Below are positions 19,643 to 28,667 of a stretch of DNA of 64,000 nt, one piece after another. Within the stretch, counting starts at the first letter, position 1. Every line of letters begins with the position of its first letter. Origin of the DNA: Chloroflexi bacterium 44-23 (GTDB taxonomy: Bacteria; Chloroflexota; Anaerolineae; Anaerolineales; Anaerolineaceae); contig MKUW01000019.1 in the NCBI GenBank assembly GCA_001899005.1, positions 237,212 to 301,211 of the forward strand, in the 5' to 3' direction. Both the position numbers and the translations under genes were made by a program. The notes below the pieces were generated by a model. The model saw only the letters and a program-made list of their open reading frames with translations, ran no database searches and was not told the DNA's origin.

Positions 19643-21298
19643 ATGGATGAACAAAAAATTTACAAGCCGGATAATTTGTCTGGCAATAAAAATGAATTTA
19701 CAGAATTAATAACTTTACAAGAAGCAAGTAATTGGGCAAGTAAATTAACTAATAAAGAGGTTACATTGCCTAATATCACGTATTTGATTCAGTATGGATT
19801 GATAAAGAAACACAATAATGGAAATGGCATTACCCTTGTTTCACGCAATGAATTACGTGAATATTACAATTCCAGGTTGTATAAGAGGCAAGTAAATTGG
19901 AAAAAGAAGCTAGGAAATGACATAAACTGGCACTTGTCGTTTGAAAATGTTAAAGAAGCTGAAACAACAAAACACGTCCATAGGTTACATCCTTATAAGG
20001 GAAAATTTATTCCCCAACTGGTAGAATATTTTTTAGACGAAAATGTGGATGAGTTTAAAACAAACGCCTACTTTCATCCCGGTGACATTATTTTAGACCC
20101 ATTCTGTGGTAGTGGAACTACTTTAGTTCAAGCAAATGAGCTTGGAATAAATGCACTTGGTATTGATATTTCATCCTTTAATTCATTAATCAGTAATATA
20201 AAAGTTGGGGATGTTGATTTAAATAATTTAAATTTTCAAATTAAGAGAATTAATAAAGTAATTAATAAATATGTCTTTGAAACAGGAATTTTGAAATTTG
20301 ACCAAAAACTTTTAATGGAATTAAATAAATTTAATCAAAAATATTTTCCATCCCCAGATTTTAAATATAAAGCTAAAAGGGGTGAAATTGATGTAGAGGC
20401 TTATGGAAAAAAACATGAGACAATATTTTTAAAAACATACAACCAATTAGTTCAAGCCTTTAGGATTGAATTTTATAATGGTAATACAGATAGTTTTTTG
20501 GGAAAATGGTATATAAAGCCTATATTAAATGAAATAAATTTGGTTCTTGAAGAAATTGAAAAAACCGATGATCCAGAAACGAAGAATATTTTGAGAGTGA
20601 TATTAAGTAGAACGATTCGATCATGCCGAGCAACTACCCATTCAGATCTGGTTACCTTAAAAGAACCAATGGTCACAACTTATTTTTGTGCCAAACATGG
20701 AAAAATTTGTAAACCTCTGTTTACTATCTTACAAAAATGGCTTTTATATAGTAGCGATACAGTTAAAAGATTTGTAGCTTTTAATCAGGTAAAAACTGCG
20801 ACCAAGCAAATCTGCATAACCGGGGACTCAAGAAAAATAGATATAGTGGAAGAAATTGAGAAAATTAATCTAAACTTTGCTAAATCTATTAGAAATAATA
20901 AAATAAAAGGCATCTTTACTAGTCCACCATATGTTGGCTTAATTGATTATCATGAACAACACGCTTATGCTTATGAATTATTTGGGTTCCAAAGAAAAGA
21001 TGATTTAGAGATTGGCCCATTGCAAAAAGGGAGAAGTAAACAAGCTCAAGAAAATTATATACAGGGAATTTCCGAGGTCTTGGTTAATTGTAAGAAATAC
21101 CTTCAAAGTGGGTATGATGTTTTTTTGGTAGCTAATGATAAAAACAATTTATATCCTAAAATTGCTGATAATTCTGGCATGACTATTGTTAATGAGTTTA
21201 AACGGCCTGTCCTAAACCGATCTGAAAGAGATAAAAGTGCGTATGCTGAAAGTATTTTTCATTTAAGGGAAAAAAATCATGGCTATAAATCCAAATAA
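19643..21298 (+). CDS. Type II DNA methyltransferase with N-terminal HTH
   Basis: A 551-residue methyltransferase that would protect host DNA from the neighbouring endonucleases. Motif I, DPFCGSGTT, lies at ~152-160 and motif IV, TSPPY, at 426-430. The T-S-P-P-Y form is typical of exocyclic-amino methylases, often N4-cytosine. The order (cofactor motif first) is as in alpha/gamma classes. Residues ~25-75 resemble a MerR-like helix-turn-helix (LQEASNWASKL ... LIQYGLIKK), which could serve DNA binding or autoregulation. The gene is clearly more AT-rich than its surroundings, suggesting transfer. It overlaps the endonuclease gene by 20 nt. Confidence 0.88.
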   Translation: MDEQKIYKPDNLSGNKNEFTELITLQEASNWASKLTNKEVTLPNITYLIQYGLIKKHNNGNGITLVSRNELREYYNSRLYKRQVNWKKKLGNDINWHLSFENVKEAETTKHVHRLHPYKGKFIPQLVEYFLDENVDEFKTNAYFHPGDIILDPFCGSGTTLVQANELGINALGIDISSFNSLISNIKVGDVDLNNLNFQIKRINKVINKYVFETGILKFDQKLLMELNKFNQKYFPSPDFKYKAKRGEIDVEAYGKKHETIFLKTYNQLVQAFRIEFYNGNTDSFLGKWYIKPILNEINLVLEEIEKTDDPETKNILRVILSRTIRSCRATTHSDLVTLKEPMVTTYFCAKHGKICKPLFTILQKWLLYSSDTVKRFVAFNQVKTATKQICITGDSRKIDIVEEIEKINLNFAKSIRNNKIKGIFTSPPYVGLIDYHEQHAYAYELFGFQRKDDLEIGPLQKGRSKQAQENYIQGISEVLVNCKKYLQSGYDVFLVANDKNNLYPKIADNSGMTIVNEFKRPVLNRSERDKSAYAESIFHLREKNHGYKSK

Positions 21299-22055
21299 AA
21301 AAGAATTAATCAAGAATCTGCTAAAGAAAAGTATTCTCGAAAAATTCCAAACCTATAAACCTGAAACACAAAATATGCCGTTTCATTATAGGTTGCTTGG
21401 GAAAGATCGAATGTATCTTTATTCTTTCATTCAATCTCTTAATACAACTTTTGGTACGTCAATCTACGAACCTGTTGCATTAGAACTTGCAAAAGATCGA
21501 TTTAATGTCGCATTGACTCAAGTGAATGCTTACCCGCAAATTAGTGAAGGCGCACAATATACCATACAATCACTATTAGACAATTTAACATCTGCAACGA
21601 GAATTCCTAACAAAAAAGAAGAGCTAGGTTTATTACGGCAAACATGTAATAAAGGCGTAATGAGGCCTGTAAAGCTTACAAGAATTGACTTATGGCTCGA
21701 AACATTCGAAAATGAAATTTATCTGATGGATATGAAAACTGCAAAACCCAATATTGGAAATTTTAAAGAGTACAAGCGGACTCTTTTAGAATGGGCTGCT
21801 AGTGAAATGGCAAGGAATCCTGATGTAAAAATACATACCCTTATTGCGATACCTTACAATCCATATGAACCAAAACCTTATGATCGTTGGACATTGAGAG
21901 GTTTATTTGATTTGGAATATGAGATTTTGGTTGGCAAAGAACTTTGGGATTTTCTTGGTGGAGAAAATTCATATGATGATTTACTAGATAGTTTTGAACT
22001 TGCTGGGATAGAACTTCGTCCTGAAATTGATAGGTATTTTGAGAGTTTTCGTTAA
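21279..22055 (+). CDS. Type II restriction endonuclease, TdeIII-like
   Basis: A 258-residue protein resembling the TdeIII family of type II restriction enzymes, recognised from overall sequence character and its place directly after the methylase. A PD-(D/E)xK nuclease core is visible: D137 (KLTRIDLWLE) and D151-x-K153 (YLMDMKTAKP). TdeIII itself cuts at GGNCC; the specificity here is not known. The start overlaps the methylase by 20 nt, so its translation should depend on methylase translation, a common safety arrangement. The gene is AT-rich like its partner. Confidence 0.72.
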   Translation: MAINPNKKELIKNLLKKSILEKFQTYKPETQNMPFHYRLLGKDRMYLYSFIQSLNTTFGTSIYEPVALELAKDRFNVALTQVNAYPQISEGAQYTIQSLLDNLTSATRIPNKKEELGLLRQTCNKGVMRPVKLTRIDLWLETFENEIYLMDMKTAKPNIGNFKEYKRTLLEWAASEMARNPDVKIHTLIAIPYNPYEPKPYDRWTLRGLFDLEYEILVGKELWDFLGGENSYDDLLDSFELAGIELRPEIDRYFESFR

Positions 22056-22215
22056 TTTATCCTTTTATCTTTATTAAAGGAATTAATTGTAATGTTAAAT
22101 CTTACATTAATTCACAAGCTGATAGATTATTCATTAATTGGTTCGTTATTACCTCGTGAAATGAAATTCACCTCTGATTTCCGGCTAATTATTTGTTAAA
22201 AAAAAGAGTAAAGCA

Positions 22216-22977
22216 ATGGACAATAGTCTACTTTCTGAAATTAACCTCTTTGTTGACGAAAATATTAAAAACTTGTTTGAAAAACAATGTAAGATCATGG
22301 ATGGATTTTATTTGAAGGACATTATTCATAGAAACCCCTTTCTTCTCGCCATAAATAATGAAATATCCGCAACAAAGCTTGTTGAATCTGCTTTAACGAC
22401 CAAATTGTATTCATCCGAAGAAAAAATGTTTGGTGATTTTTTTGAAAGGTTGGCAATTTATGTGGCTGAGGAGTGCACTCAGGGTCAGAAATCTGCTGCC
22501 CGAGGTGTGGATATTGAATTTATCCATAATTCTATTCACTTTGTCATTTCGGTTAAATCCAGCACAAATTGGGGCAATAGCAGCCAACGCGCCAAGATGC
22601 ATCAGGATCTTGCCAACACTGTTACACGAATAAAACAAACTAATCGGTCTGCCAACGTACAACCTGTGGAAGGCATTTGCTATGGTCAATCAAAATCCAC
22701 CATATCAAAGGGGATACTGAAAGTTGTCGGTCAAAACTTCTGGTATTTGATCAGTGGTGATAAGGATCTCTACAAAGACATTATTGAGCCAATCGGTTAT
22801 AAAGCCAAAGAACATAATGATTCTTTTGTCAAAACCAAAGCAGAAAAAATTAACCTCTTAACCATGCAATTTGTGGAAGAATTCTGTCATGCGGATGGGA
22901 GCATTAACTGGCCTTTATTGGTAGAAGTAAATTGTGGTAATTTGGATTTGGATAAGATGTTTTCTGCAGACCAATAA
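22216..22977 (+). CDS. Type II restriction endonuclease, PmeII-like
   Basis: A 253-residue protein. The pattern HRNPFLLA (38-45), FGDFFERLAIYVAEE (72-86), GVDIEF (97-102) and ISVKSSTNWGNSSQ (111-124) matches what I recall of the PmeII family of type II endonucleases. D99 and K114 would form the PD-(D/E)xK-like centre, with Ser at the usual acidic position before Lys, and E77 could complete it. It lies 160 nt after the TdeIII-like gene, across AT-rich sequence with two small hairpins. No second methylase accompanies it. The family call is from memory and unverified. Confidence 0.65.
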   Translation: MDNSLLSEINLFVDENIKNLFEKQCKIMDGFYLKDIIHRNPFLLAINNEISATKLVESALTTKLYSSEEKMFGDFFERLAIYVAEECTQGQKSAARGVDIEFIHNSIHFVISVKSSTNWGNSSQRAKMHQDLANTVTRIKQTNRSANVQPVEGICYGQSKSTISKGILKVVGQNFWYLISGDKDLYKDIIEPIGYKAKEHNDSFVKTKAEKINLLTMQFVEEFCHADGSINWPLLVEVNCGNLDLDKMFSADQ

Positions 22978-23334
22978 ATCCGGTTTCCACTTTCTTCGAA
23001 AATCATAATTAAAACATACCCATACTTTTGTATTGAGGCTTGTAGTACAACAATTTACACTTAGCTGGCTGAACTACGGGCAGTTCGGCGGCTTTCAAGG
23101 TTTTCAATACAGAAGGCTCTCATACCTCAAGAAGGAATATTCCAGGATTTTCAACCGGTTCTTTTCCATTTTGATGCTGTAATTGGCTTCGCAGGGGATG
23201 AATGAAAAAGAATCCGGCGAAACTGATATAAGATCTGCAAACAGGCTTCCATAAGGGAAACTTATCAATTAGGTGAAATATGATAAAATAAAGCCGAATT
23301 ATCTGCCTTATGGTTTTTCCACCAGGAGTACCTC
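22978..23334. other. Intergenic region at the right edge of the restriction island
   Basis: Some 357 nt without an annotated gene. An open stretch of 46 codons (23065-23205) has higher GC than the island and no start codon. It may be the remnant of a gene truncated when the island arrived, but I recognise no family. The last 60 nt must contain the LysR gene promoter. Confidence 0.4.
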
Positions 23335-24306
23335 ATGCTTGACCCTCATCAATTGCGCGTTTTTTTGGCGGCTGCTGAGACTTTGAATTTTTCGCAGGCT
23401 GCCCGACACTTACATATATCACAGCCAAGTGTTACGCAACATATCCGTAATTTGGAAACGCATTTTGGAATGCAATTGTTTGATCGATCCAACCGGAAGC
23501 TGACGTTAACCGAAGCAGGTACAACGCTTTTACCTTTGGCGAGAGACCTGGTCCTGAAGGCGGTCCGGGCAGACGATCTGATGGATACACTTAAAGAAGA
23601 GGTCTATGGGCATTTAACGATTGCCTGTTCGACTACGCCCGGTAAATATATATTGCCTTCATTAATGGCGGATTTTCTCAATCGACATCCAAAAGTTGAA
23701 GCCACAATTACGGTTACCAGCCGCGAAGTAGCCATGCAACGATTAAATGAAGGCAGCGCCCAGATTATTGTGTCCAGCCTTTTTACTTATCATCCCGATA
23801 TCGAATTTCACAAACTGATGTCAGAACCGGTGGTTTTGATTGTGCCGCAGAATCATCCCTGGGCGAAAAGACAGGTTGTCTCTATTGATGAACTGCGCAA
23901 TGTGAATGTCATTTTGCGGGAACAAACTTCTGGAACCTACCAGGTTGTACGAGATGGTTTAGCGCGGCGGGGTTTTGATATCACAGAATTAAAAAAAGTA
24001 TTGACTTTAGGCAACTCTGAAGCAATTGCCTTTTCGGTTCAGGAAGGGATTGGAGTAGGTTTTGTCTCAAAATTGGTGGCAAAAAGGGTGGTGTGCGAAC
24101 AAGTTGCTGCGGTAGAGGTTGCAGGTGTTGAATTAACGCAGGATATTTATATTGGTCAGCACCGCCGCATGGCTTCAACATCTGCCCAAATGGCATTTTG
24201 GAAAATGTCCACTGATACAAATAGTCCAGCAATCGAACGAATTGAAGCCTTCTTGAGAACTCCCAGGCAAACTTCTCTCTTAGATACGCTGCCAGTGACA
24301 CCATAA
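23335..24306 (+). CDS. LysR-family transcriptional regulator
   Basis: A 323-residue LysR-type regulator. The N-terminal winged helix-turn-helix is typical (LRVFLAAAETLNFSQAA, then HISQPSVTQHIRNLE, residues ~6-60), followed by a periplasmic-binding-like effector domain from ~90 to ~300. Such proteins bind an inducer and activate adjacent genes, often a divergent one. Here the upstream neighbour is the restriction island and downstream lies a repeat, so the target operon is not evident. The ATG follows a GAGT-type site at normal spacing. Confidence 0.93.
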   Translation: MLDPHQLRVFLAAAETLNFSQAARHLHISQPSVTQHIRNLETHFGMQLFDRSNRKLTLTEAGTTLLPLARDLVLKAVRADDLMDTLKEEVYGHLTIACSTTPGKYILPSLMADFLNRHPKVEATITVTSREVAMQRLNEGSAQIIVSSLFTYHPDIEFHKLMSEPVVLIVPQNHPWAKRQVVSIDELRNVNVILREQTSGTYQVVRDGLARRGFDITELKKVLTLGNSEAIAFSVQEGIGVGFVSKLVAKRVVCEQVAAVEVAGVELTQDIYIGQHRRMASTSAQMAFWKMSTDTNSPAIERIEAFLRTPRQTSLLDTLPVTP

Positions 24307-24333
24307 AGCCGATATTCGTAACTACTCAATCTT

Positions 24334-24423
24334 TCTAAAAATGATGGCATTGCGAAGTATTTTCCTGTTTTATGAGCATCCTACTTAAAAGAGAGTGGTT
24401 CGCCACCAAAGACAAGAACGGTG
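24334..24423 (+). repeat. Short repeat, related to 36418-36519
   Basis: This 90-nt stretch aligns with 36418-36519: both begin TCTAAAAA-purine-GA, share the block GCGAA/ACGAA, then a TTTATGAGCAT-like segment, and end in CGCCACCAAA followed by AAGAAC. It directly abuts copy B of the long repeat, but is not present beside copy A. Confidence 0.6.
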
Positions 24424-24746
24424 ACTGCTCATAACAAAAAGCAGTGATCGTTTGGTGCGTTACGAACTAACTTGAGAAAAAGAAAGTAAAAAAGCTTTCC
24501 TTCCAAGGGGTATGATGTCTTTTTTACGTGAGATCTTACGTAAGGGCGAAGCATCCGGGAAACCATCCTGTCCTGTAAAAACGCACCCATCGCGGACGCT
24601 TCGCCCATCAGCCGACTAATCCGACTCATACCATAAAAAAGTGGTGGTTTGGCGCGTTACAGCCATACCCTACGACTGGCCTACATTGGGCAATGTTATT
24701 TCATCCTCGGATACCGCCTTTCGGCGGTATAGCCGAATCTCACAAT
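24424..24746 (+). repeat. Structured dispersed repeat, copy B
   Basis: The 323-nt second copy of the element at 7654-7970. The 13-bp inverted repeat is kept with one mismatch (24544-24556 against 24594-24606), as is the terminal TTCGGC/GCCGAA-type hairpin. Sequence between the stems is also well conserved, which argues for selection or recent spread rather than a chance hairpin. Confidence 0.8.
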
Positions 24747-25007
24747 GACATGGCTGAGCAGTTACCAATATTCTAATATTAAATTAAACTTGTCGGTATA
24801 TAATAGATATTGGTAATTTGGTGGAAGCATAATCGTTGATTAGGTGGATGGCATTACCCCCTTTAGCTCGTATTACCGGATGAATCCCTGAGTTATCTCA
24901 ACGCAAGCTGACTGAATAGGGTTGGAAAGATTTTGACCTGTTTGGCCAGGTTTTATCTTGACTGCGGTACATTAAGTTCGTAAAAATATCATCGTAGGAG
25001 TTTCTTA

Positions 25008-25355
25008 ATGATTAGACGTCATCCCCGATTGGAGCGGGAAGAAAAGACAATAGATTTGATGGTCGATCTTTATTGTCGTGAACAGCATCATTCAAATTCA
25101 GATGACTGTGAAGAATGCAGAACTTTGAAATCTTATGCCCATTTGCGGTTAGCCAAGTGCCCTTACCAGGAATATAAAACAACTTGTGCCAACTGTCAGA
25201 CCCATTGCTACAAACGCAGCATGCGCGATCAAATGCGTGTGGTTATGCGTTATGCTGGGCCTCGCATGCTCTGGCGCCATCCCGTTTATACAATATTGCA
25301 TCTATTGGATGGATTCCGCAAACCCGTATCTTTAACGCAATCACAAAAGACCTGA
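25008..25355 (+). CDS. ygbA: YgbA-like (nitrous-oxide-stimulated promoter family) protein
   Basis: A 115-residue cysteine-rich cytoplasmic protein resembling E. coli YgbA. Conserved features are RHPRLEREEKTIDLMVDLYC at the N-terminus and pairs of cysteines (C82/C85-type spacing in DDCEEC, KCPYQ, TCANCQTHCY), which could coordinate a metal or Fe-S centre. E. coli ygbA responds to nitric oxide/NsrR, so a link to nitrosative stress is plausible but not shown here. It begins at ATG 25008 after a GGAG-type site. The stop codon is 53 nt upstream of the phosphatase start. Confidence 0.8.
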   Translation: MIRRHPRLEREEKTIDLMVDLYCREQHHSNSDDCEECRTLKSYAHLRLAKCPYQEYKTTCANCQTHCYKRSMRDQMRVVMRYAGPRMLWRHPVYTILHLLDGFRKPVSLTQSQKT

Positions 25356-25408
25356 AAAATCTAATCTTACTTCCATACCAATCGCCTGGAAAAGTTTTCA
25401 GGGCACCG

Positions 25409-25834
25409 ATGCCGTTTGGCCCTTACGATTTTGGCCGAACGACATTGCTTGAAATGGAAAATTTAAAGGTGAACAGAGTGATAACTCTGGTGGAAGAATT
25501 TGAGTGGCTTGAGAAAGCCGGCTGTAATCTGCCCCAAAAATATGAACAGTCTGGATTGCAAATGATCCATTATCCTATGCCAGATTTTGGAGCTCCGTTG
25601 GAAACCAAAGAATTCTCTGCTTTGATCCAATCAACCTTAATGGCAGTTCAAGCAGGCGAAAATATCGCTGTTCATTGTAATGCCGGAATTGGGCGGACCG
25701 GATTATTCTTAGCAACTCTGGCAATCGAACGATTTGATTGGCTGCCGATTGATGCGATTTTGTGGACGCGAAGTTTTATTCCGGGGGCGATCGGAATGGA
25801 AGAGCAATACCGGTTTGTAGCAGATTGGGTTTGA
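25409..25834 (+). CDS. Dual-specificity/tyrosine-phosphatase-like protein
   Basis: A 141-residue protein with the protein-phosphatase P-loop HCNAGIGRTG: catalytic C90, R96, and general acid D59 in MPDFGAP. These enzymes hydrolyse phosphomonoesters through a cysteinyl-phosphate. The reading frame stays open upstream into the ygbA gene, and the residues just before the chosen ATG (SPGKVFRAP) look like family sequence. Translation may therefore begin slightly earlier at a non-ATG codon such as CTG 25352, overlapping the ygbA stop. Substrate unknown. The two genes are probably co-transcribed. Confidence 0.8.
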   Translation: MPFGPYDFGRTTLLEMENLKVNRVITLVEEFEWLEKAGCNLPQKYEQSGLQMIHYPMPDFGAPLETKEFSALIQSTLMAVQAGENIAVHCNAGIGRTGLFLATLAIERFDWLPIDAILWTRSFIPGAIGMEEQYRFVADWV

Positions 25835-25835
25835 A

Positions 25836-26744
25836 CTAAATATCTTTTGGGACTATGACGTGTAACGCTTCCGGAGCCACTTCAACTTCAATGGGCGATT
25901 TTCCCCACATCTCCCCATCCGCCTGGGTGGACTGGATTGGGTCTGCTTCTATTCTTACGTTCTTAACCTGCCAATGCTGAATGGGATCTTTCACCTCTGC
26001 GCCACCAACGACACCTGCTGCAATTGAGAATAAACCCAGCAGATCAGGCTTTCGAAAAACAAACACATCCAGTAAGCCATCATCAATGCTAATACAGGGG
26101 TCAAGAGTCAGTCCAGGCACACCAAATGCACCGGCATTTGCGATCAAACAGCTCAAACCTTTTACTTCCACGGTCTCATTATCCAAAACGAGATTATAGA
26201 CTGATTCACGGATGTCGCGTAAAGCCTGAATTCCACCCATGATATAGGCAAAAATGCCATATTTATTTTTGGCTTCACGATCCGTCCCTTCTAACATGTT
26301 TGCTTCCAGTCCTACGCTGGCCCGCAAGGCAAATCCTGGGAATTTTTCATCATTGGTATTGCCAATATCAATAACACGTATTCTGGATCGGGCAGGATGG
26401 GTAATTAATGATAAAGCAGCATCAAAATTGTGAGGAATCCCTAATTCGGCAGAAAGAACGTTTCCAGTGCCACCAGGCAGAATTGCGAGAGGAACATTAC
26501 TATACTGTAAACCACAGGCCACATCCATCACGGTTCCATCACCACCGTAGGCGACCACCAGATTGACCCCATCGTCAATCGCCTTTTTGGTCAATGCACA
26601 GCCGTCGCCAAATTCTTTGGTCATGACCAGATCCCATTCATAACCTGCTTTAGAAAAAGCAGAATTCAACTTCTTAACAGGTGGATTCTTTTGACCGGAA
26701 GCTGGATTGAGGATTACAAGAATCTTCTTTTTGGTATGCATCAA
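25836..26744 (-). CDS. Diacylglycerol/lipid kinase family protein (YegS/DagK type)
   Basis: A 302-residue soluble kinase. The ATP-binding signature GGDGT is at residues 67-71 (VAYGGDGTVMDVA), preceded by ILNPASGQ at 10-17. A later glycine-rich block (PGGTGNVLSAELG) and the C-terminal beta-sandwich domain are standard for the family. It phosphorylates diacylglycerol or a related lipid using ATP. The gene converges with the phosphatase gene, stop codons nearly touching. It is divergent from the phosphodiesterase/GDPD pair across a ~260-nt gap. Confidence 0.9.
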   Translation of the reverse strand: MMHTKKKILVILNPASGQKNPPVKKLNSAFSKAGYEWDLVMTKEFGDGCALTKKAIDDGVNLVVAYGGDGTVMDVACGLQYSNVPLAILPGGTGNVLSAELGIPHNFDAALSLITHPARSRIRVIDIGNTNDEKFPGFALRASVGLEANMLEGTDREAKNKYGIFAYIMGGIQALRDIRESVYNLVLDNETVEVKGLSCLIANAGAFGVPGLTLDPCISIDDGLLDVFVFRKPDLLGLFSIAAGVVGGAEVKDPIQHWQVKNVRIEADPIQSTQADGEMWGKSPIEVEVAPEALHVIVPKDI

Positions 26745-26941
26745 TTTTATTCCCTGTTTATTCTTGGTAGAATAACTTAAAACAATTAAAATTCATAGCA
26801 TTTCAGGTTATAAAGGGGAAATTGTATGTGCAGGATTGATATGCTCCCTCCGTCCTATTACCTGTAAGCAATTATATCGTGGTTCTCCGGCATAATTCAA
26901 ATATTTGTTTAGATCGGGAATTTCTCGAATTACACGCCAGA

Positions 26942-26969
26942 TTGATATCAGAATCCCGAAGTGTATAAT
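26942..26969 (+). promoter_or_regulatory. Promoter of the phosphodiesterase/GDPD operon
   Basis: TTGATA (26942-26947), 16-nt spacer, TATAAT (26964-26969). The GGAGG ribosome-binding site and ATG follow within 40 nt. Confidence 0.65.
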
Positions 26970-27008
26970 TAAGTTTATTTCGCGTGTCTCAGTTTGGAGG
27001 ATTATTCA

Positions 27009-28667
27009 ATGAGATCAACTTTGCGGCTCGTCGCTCAATTGGTGCTCTGCGTCGGAATTGCTATGGGTGCTTATTTTTTGGCAACAGGCATGATGGCCAG
27101 TATTTATGATTATCAATCCCCTTTACAGGCCAATCCGCCAATTCCTGGACAATCGCTGGGTGAACCGCATGTGCGCCAGGTTGTCTTTGTTCTCATTGAT
27201 GCGCTGCGTTATGATACTTCATTAAAATCAGAAGTGATGCCAAACTTAAGTAAACTACGCTCACAAGGGGCTTATGCGCGTTCGCATTCTCGAACTCCTT
27301 CTTACTCCAGCGCCGGTTATGGAGTTTTATTGACCGGTGCCTGGCCTGAATTAAGCAGTTCACCCCCTTTTAATTTAGATTATGAGGATTTTCCGCAAAT
27401 CTCGCAGGACAATATCTTTTCTTCTGCCCATCGACTGGGTCTAAAAACCGGCATTTCAGCTTTTTACTGGTTTGAAAAATTGGTACCACAAACTGCTGTT
27501 GATGAGAGTTTTTATACAGCCTTGGAAGATCAAAAAGCGGATAGGGATGTAGTAACGGCTGCACTGCCCTGGATTGGAGCTGGAAAGACAAACCTGACCT
27601 TGATCCATCTCGACCAGGTTGATTATGCGGGTCATCATGAGGGTGGTCCAAGAAACCCCAATTGGGATGCAGCCGCCGGACGGGCTGATGCACTCGTAGG
27701 CGAAATCCTGGCGGTCATGGATTTAAAAAAAGATGTAATTTTGATAACGTCGGATCACGGCCAAATCGATGCCGGCGGGCATGGCGGACAGGATCCGGTC
27801 GTATTAATCGAACCCTTCATATTGGCGGGCAAAGGAATTGCCCAGGGTGATTATGGCGAAATGAACATGGTCGATATCGCTCCTACGGTCGCGGCCATTT
27901 TGGGGCTGAACGTTCCGGCCTCGGCCCAGGGAGAGGCCCAGCAGCAAATGTTTTCAGGCTGGAGCAAGACCGAATTGGATCAATTGGCCTTATCTGAGGC
28001 TACGCAACAATCAAAACTATTGCAAAGTTACAATCAAGCTTTGGGATTATCAATAGACAAAGATGAAATGGCGGTGAATATCCACAAGGGTGTTGCAGAT
28101 TATGAGAAAATACTTGAAAGAGCTCGTTCTCAGCGATTGACACGTGAACGAATTCCACGGGTCGTTATTGCTCTAGCAGCTCTGGCTTTAGTCGTATTTT
28201 TGTTGACACGCTGGAAATTCCAATACCTGAAACGTTTCCTGGTGGGTGCGCTGGCATACACATTTTTGTATAATCTGATTTATTTACTGCTTGGGCCTGG
28301 TTTATATTCTTATTCAATTATTCCTTCCGAAAGCGTGTTTATAATCACCTACGGTTCATTATCTTTGGTGGTTTTTGTTTTGGTCTGGTTTCTTGTAATC
28401 AAGCGGGGAAAGGCAAATCTTAGTATCCTTGAGACTGCGGTGCAATCTGCACAATTTTCTGTCTTCACAGCCTTATTTTCAGCTTTACCAGTCATTGCGC
28501 ATTGGGTCTGGAATGGTATGTTTGTTACCTGGGCAACACCTGCCCTGGGCTTGCATTTTGTGGCCTTACTTGCATTGGTTCAGGTGATATTTATTGCCAT
28601 TGGGGGGCTGGTTGTAGCAGGCCTGTCCTTCCTGATGAGGAAGTCTAAAAAGCTGGTGACGGCGTGA
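27009..28667 (+). CDS. Membrane alkaline-phosphatase-superfamily hydrolase (PIG-N/PIG-O-like)
   Basis: A 552-residue protein: an N-terminal signal anchor (residues ~8-28), an extracytoplasmic metal-dependent phosphotransferase domain (~60-330) and four or so C-terminal membrane helices (~375-540). Metal/nucleophile motifs are visible: FVLIDALRYD, TPSYSSAGYGVLLTG, HLDQVDYAGHHEGG and SDHGQIDAGGHGG. The layout is that of GPI ethanolamine-phosphate transferase-like enzymes, which move phospho-head-groups onto glycans or lipids. The substrate here is unknown. GGAGG 8 nt upstream fixes ATG 27009. The GDPD gene overlaps its stop codon. Confidence 0.82.
   Translation: MRSTLRLVAQLVLCVGIAMGAYFLATGMMASIYDYQSPLQANPPIPGQSLGEPHVRQVVFVLIDALRYDTSLKSEVMPNLSKLRSQGAYARSHSRTPSYSSAGYGVLLTGAWPELSSSPPFNLDYEDFPQISQDNIFSSAHRLGLKTGISAFYWFEKLVPQTAVDESFYTALEDQKADRDVVTAALPWIGAGKTNLTLIHLDQVDYAGHHEGGPRNPNWDAAAGRADALVGEILAVMDLKKDVILITSDHGQIDAGGHGGQDPVVLIEPFILAGKGIAQGDYGEMNMVDIAPTVAAILGLNVPASAQGEAQQQMFSGWSKTELDQLALSEATQQSKLLQSYNQALGLSIDKDEMAVNIHKGVADYEKILERARSQRLTRERIPRVVIALAALALVVFLLTRWKFQYLKRFLVGALAYTFLYNLIYLLLGPGLYSYSIIPSESVFIITYGSLSLVVFVLVWFLVIKRGKANLSILETAVQSAQFSVFTALFSALPVIAHWVWNGMFVTWATPALGLHFVALLALVQVIFIAIGGLVVAGLSFLMRKSKKLVTA

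Larger units (their letters stand above)
24307..25007. other. Long intergenic region with repeats and a hairpin
   Basis: About 700 nt. It holds the short repeat at 24334-24423, the long structured repeat at 24424-24746, and a perfect 10-bp inverted repeat (TTACCAATAT at 24762-24771, complement at 24807-24816) with a 35-nt AT-rich loop. No gene is supported. Confidence 0.55.

Noticed and set aside
23065..23205. 46-codon open stretch without start codon after the restriction island
   Set aside because: It could be a gene remnant, but I recognise no family and it cannot be supported as a pseudogene.
24762..24816. 10-bp inverted repeat as a terminator
   Set aside because: The 35-nt loop is too long and no gene ends just upstream; kept only as a hairpin within the intergenic region.
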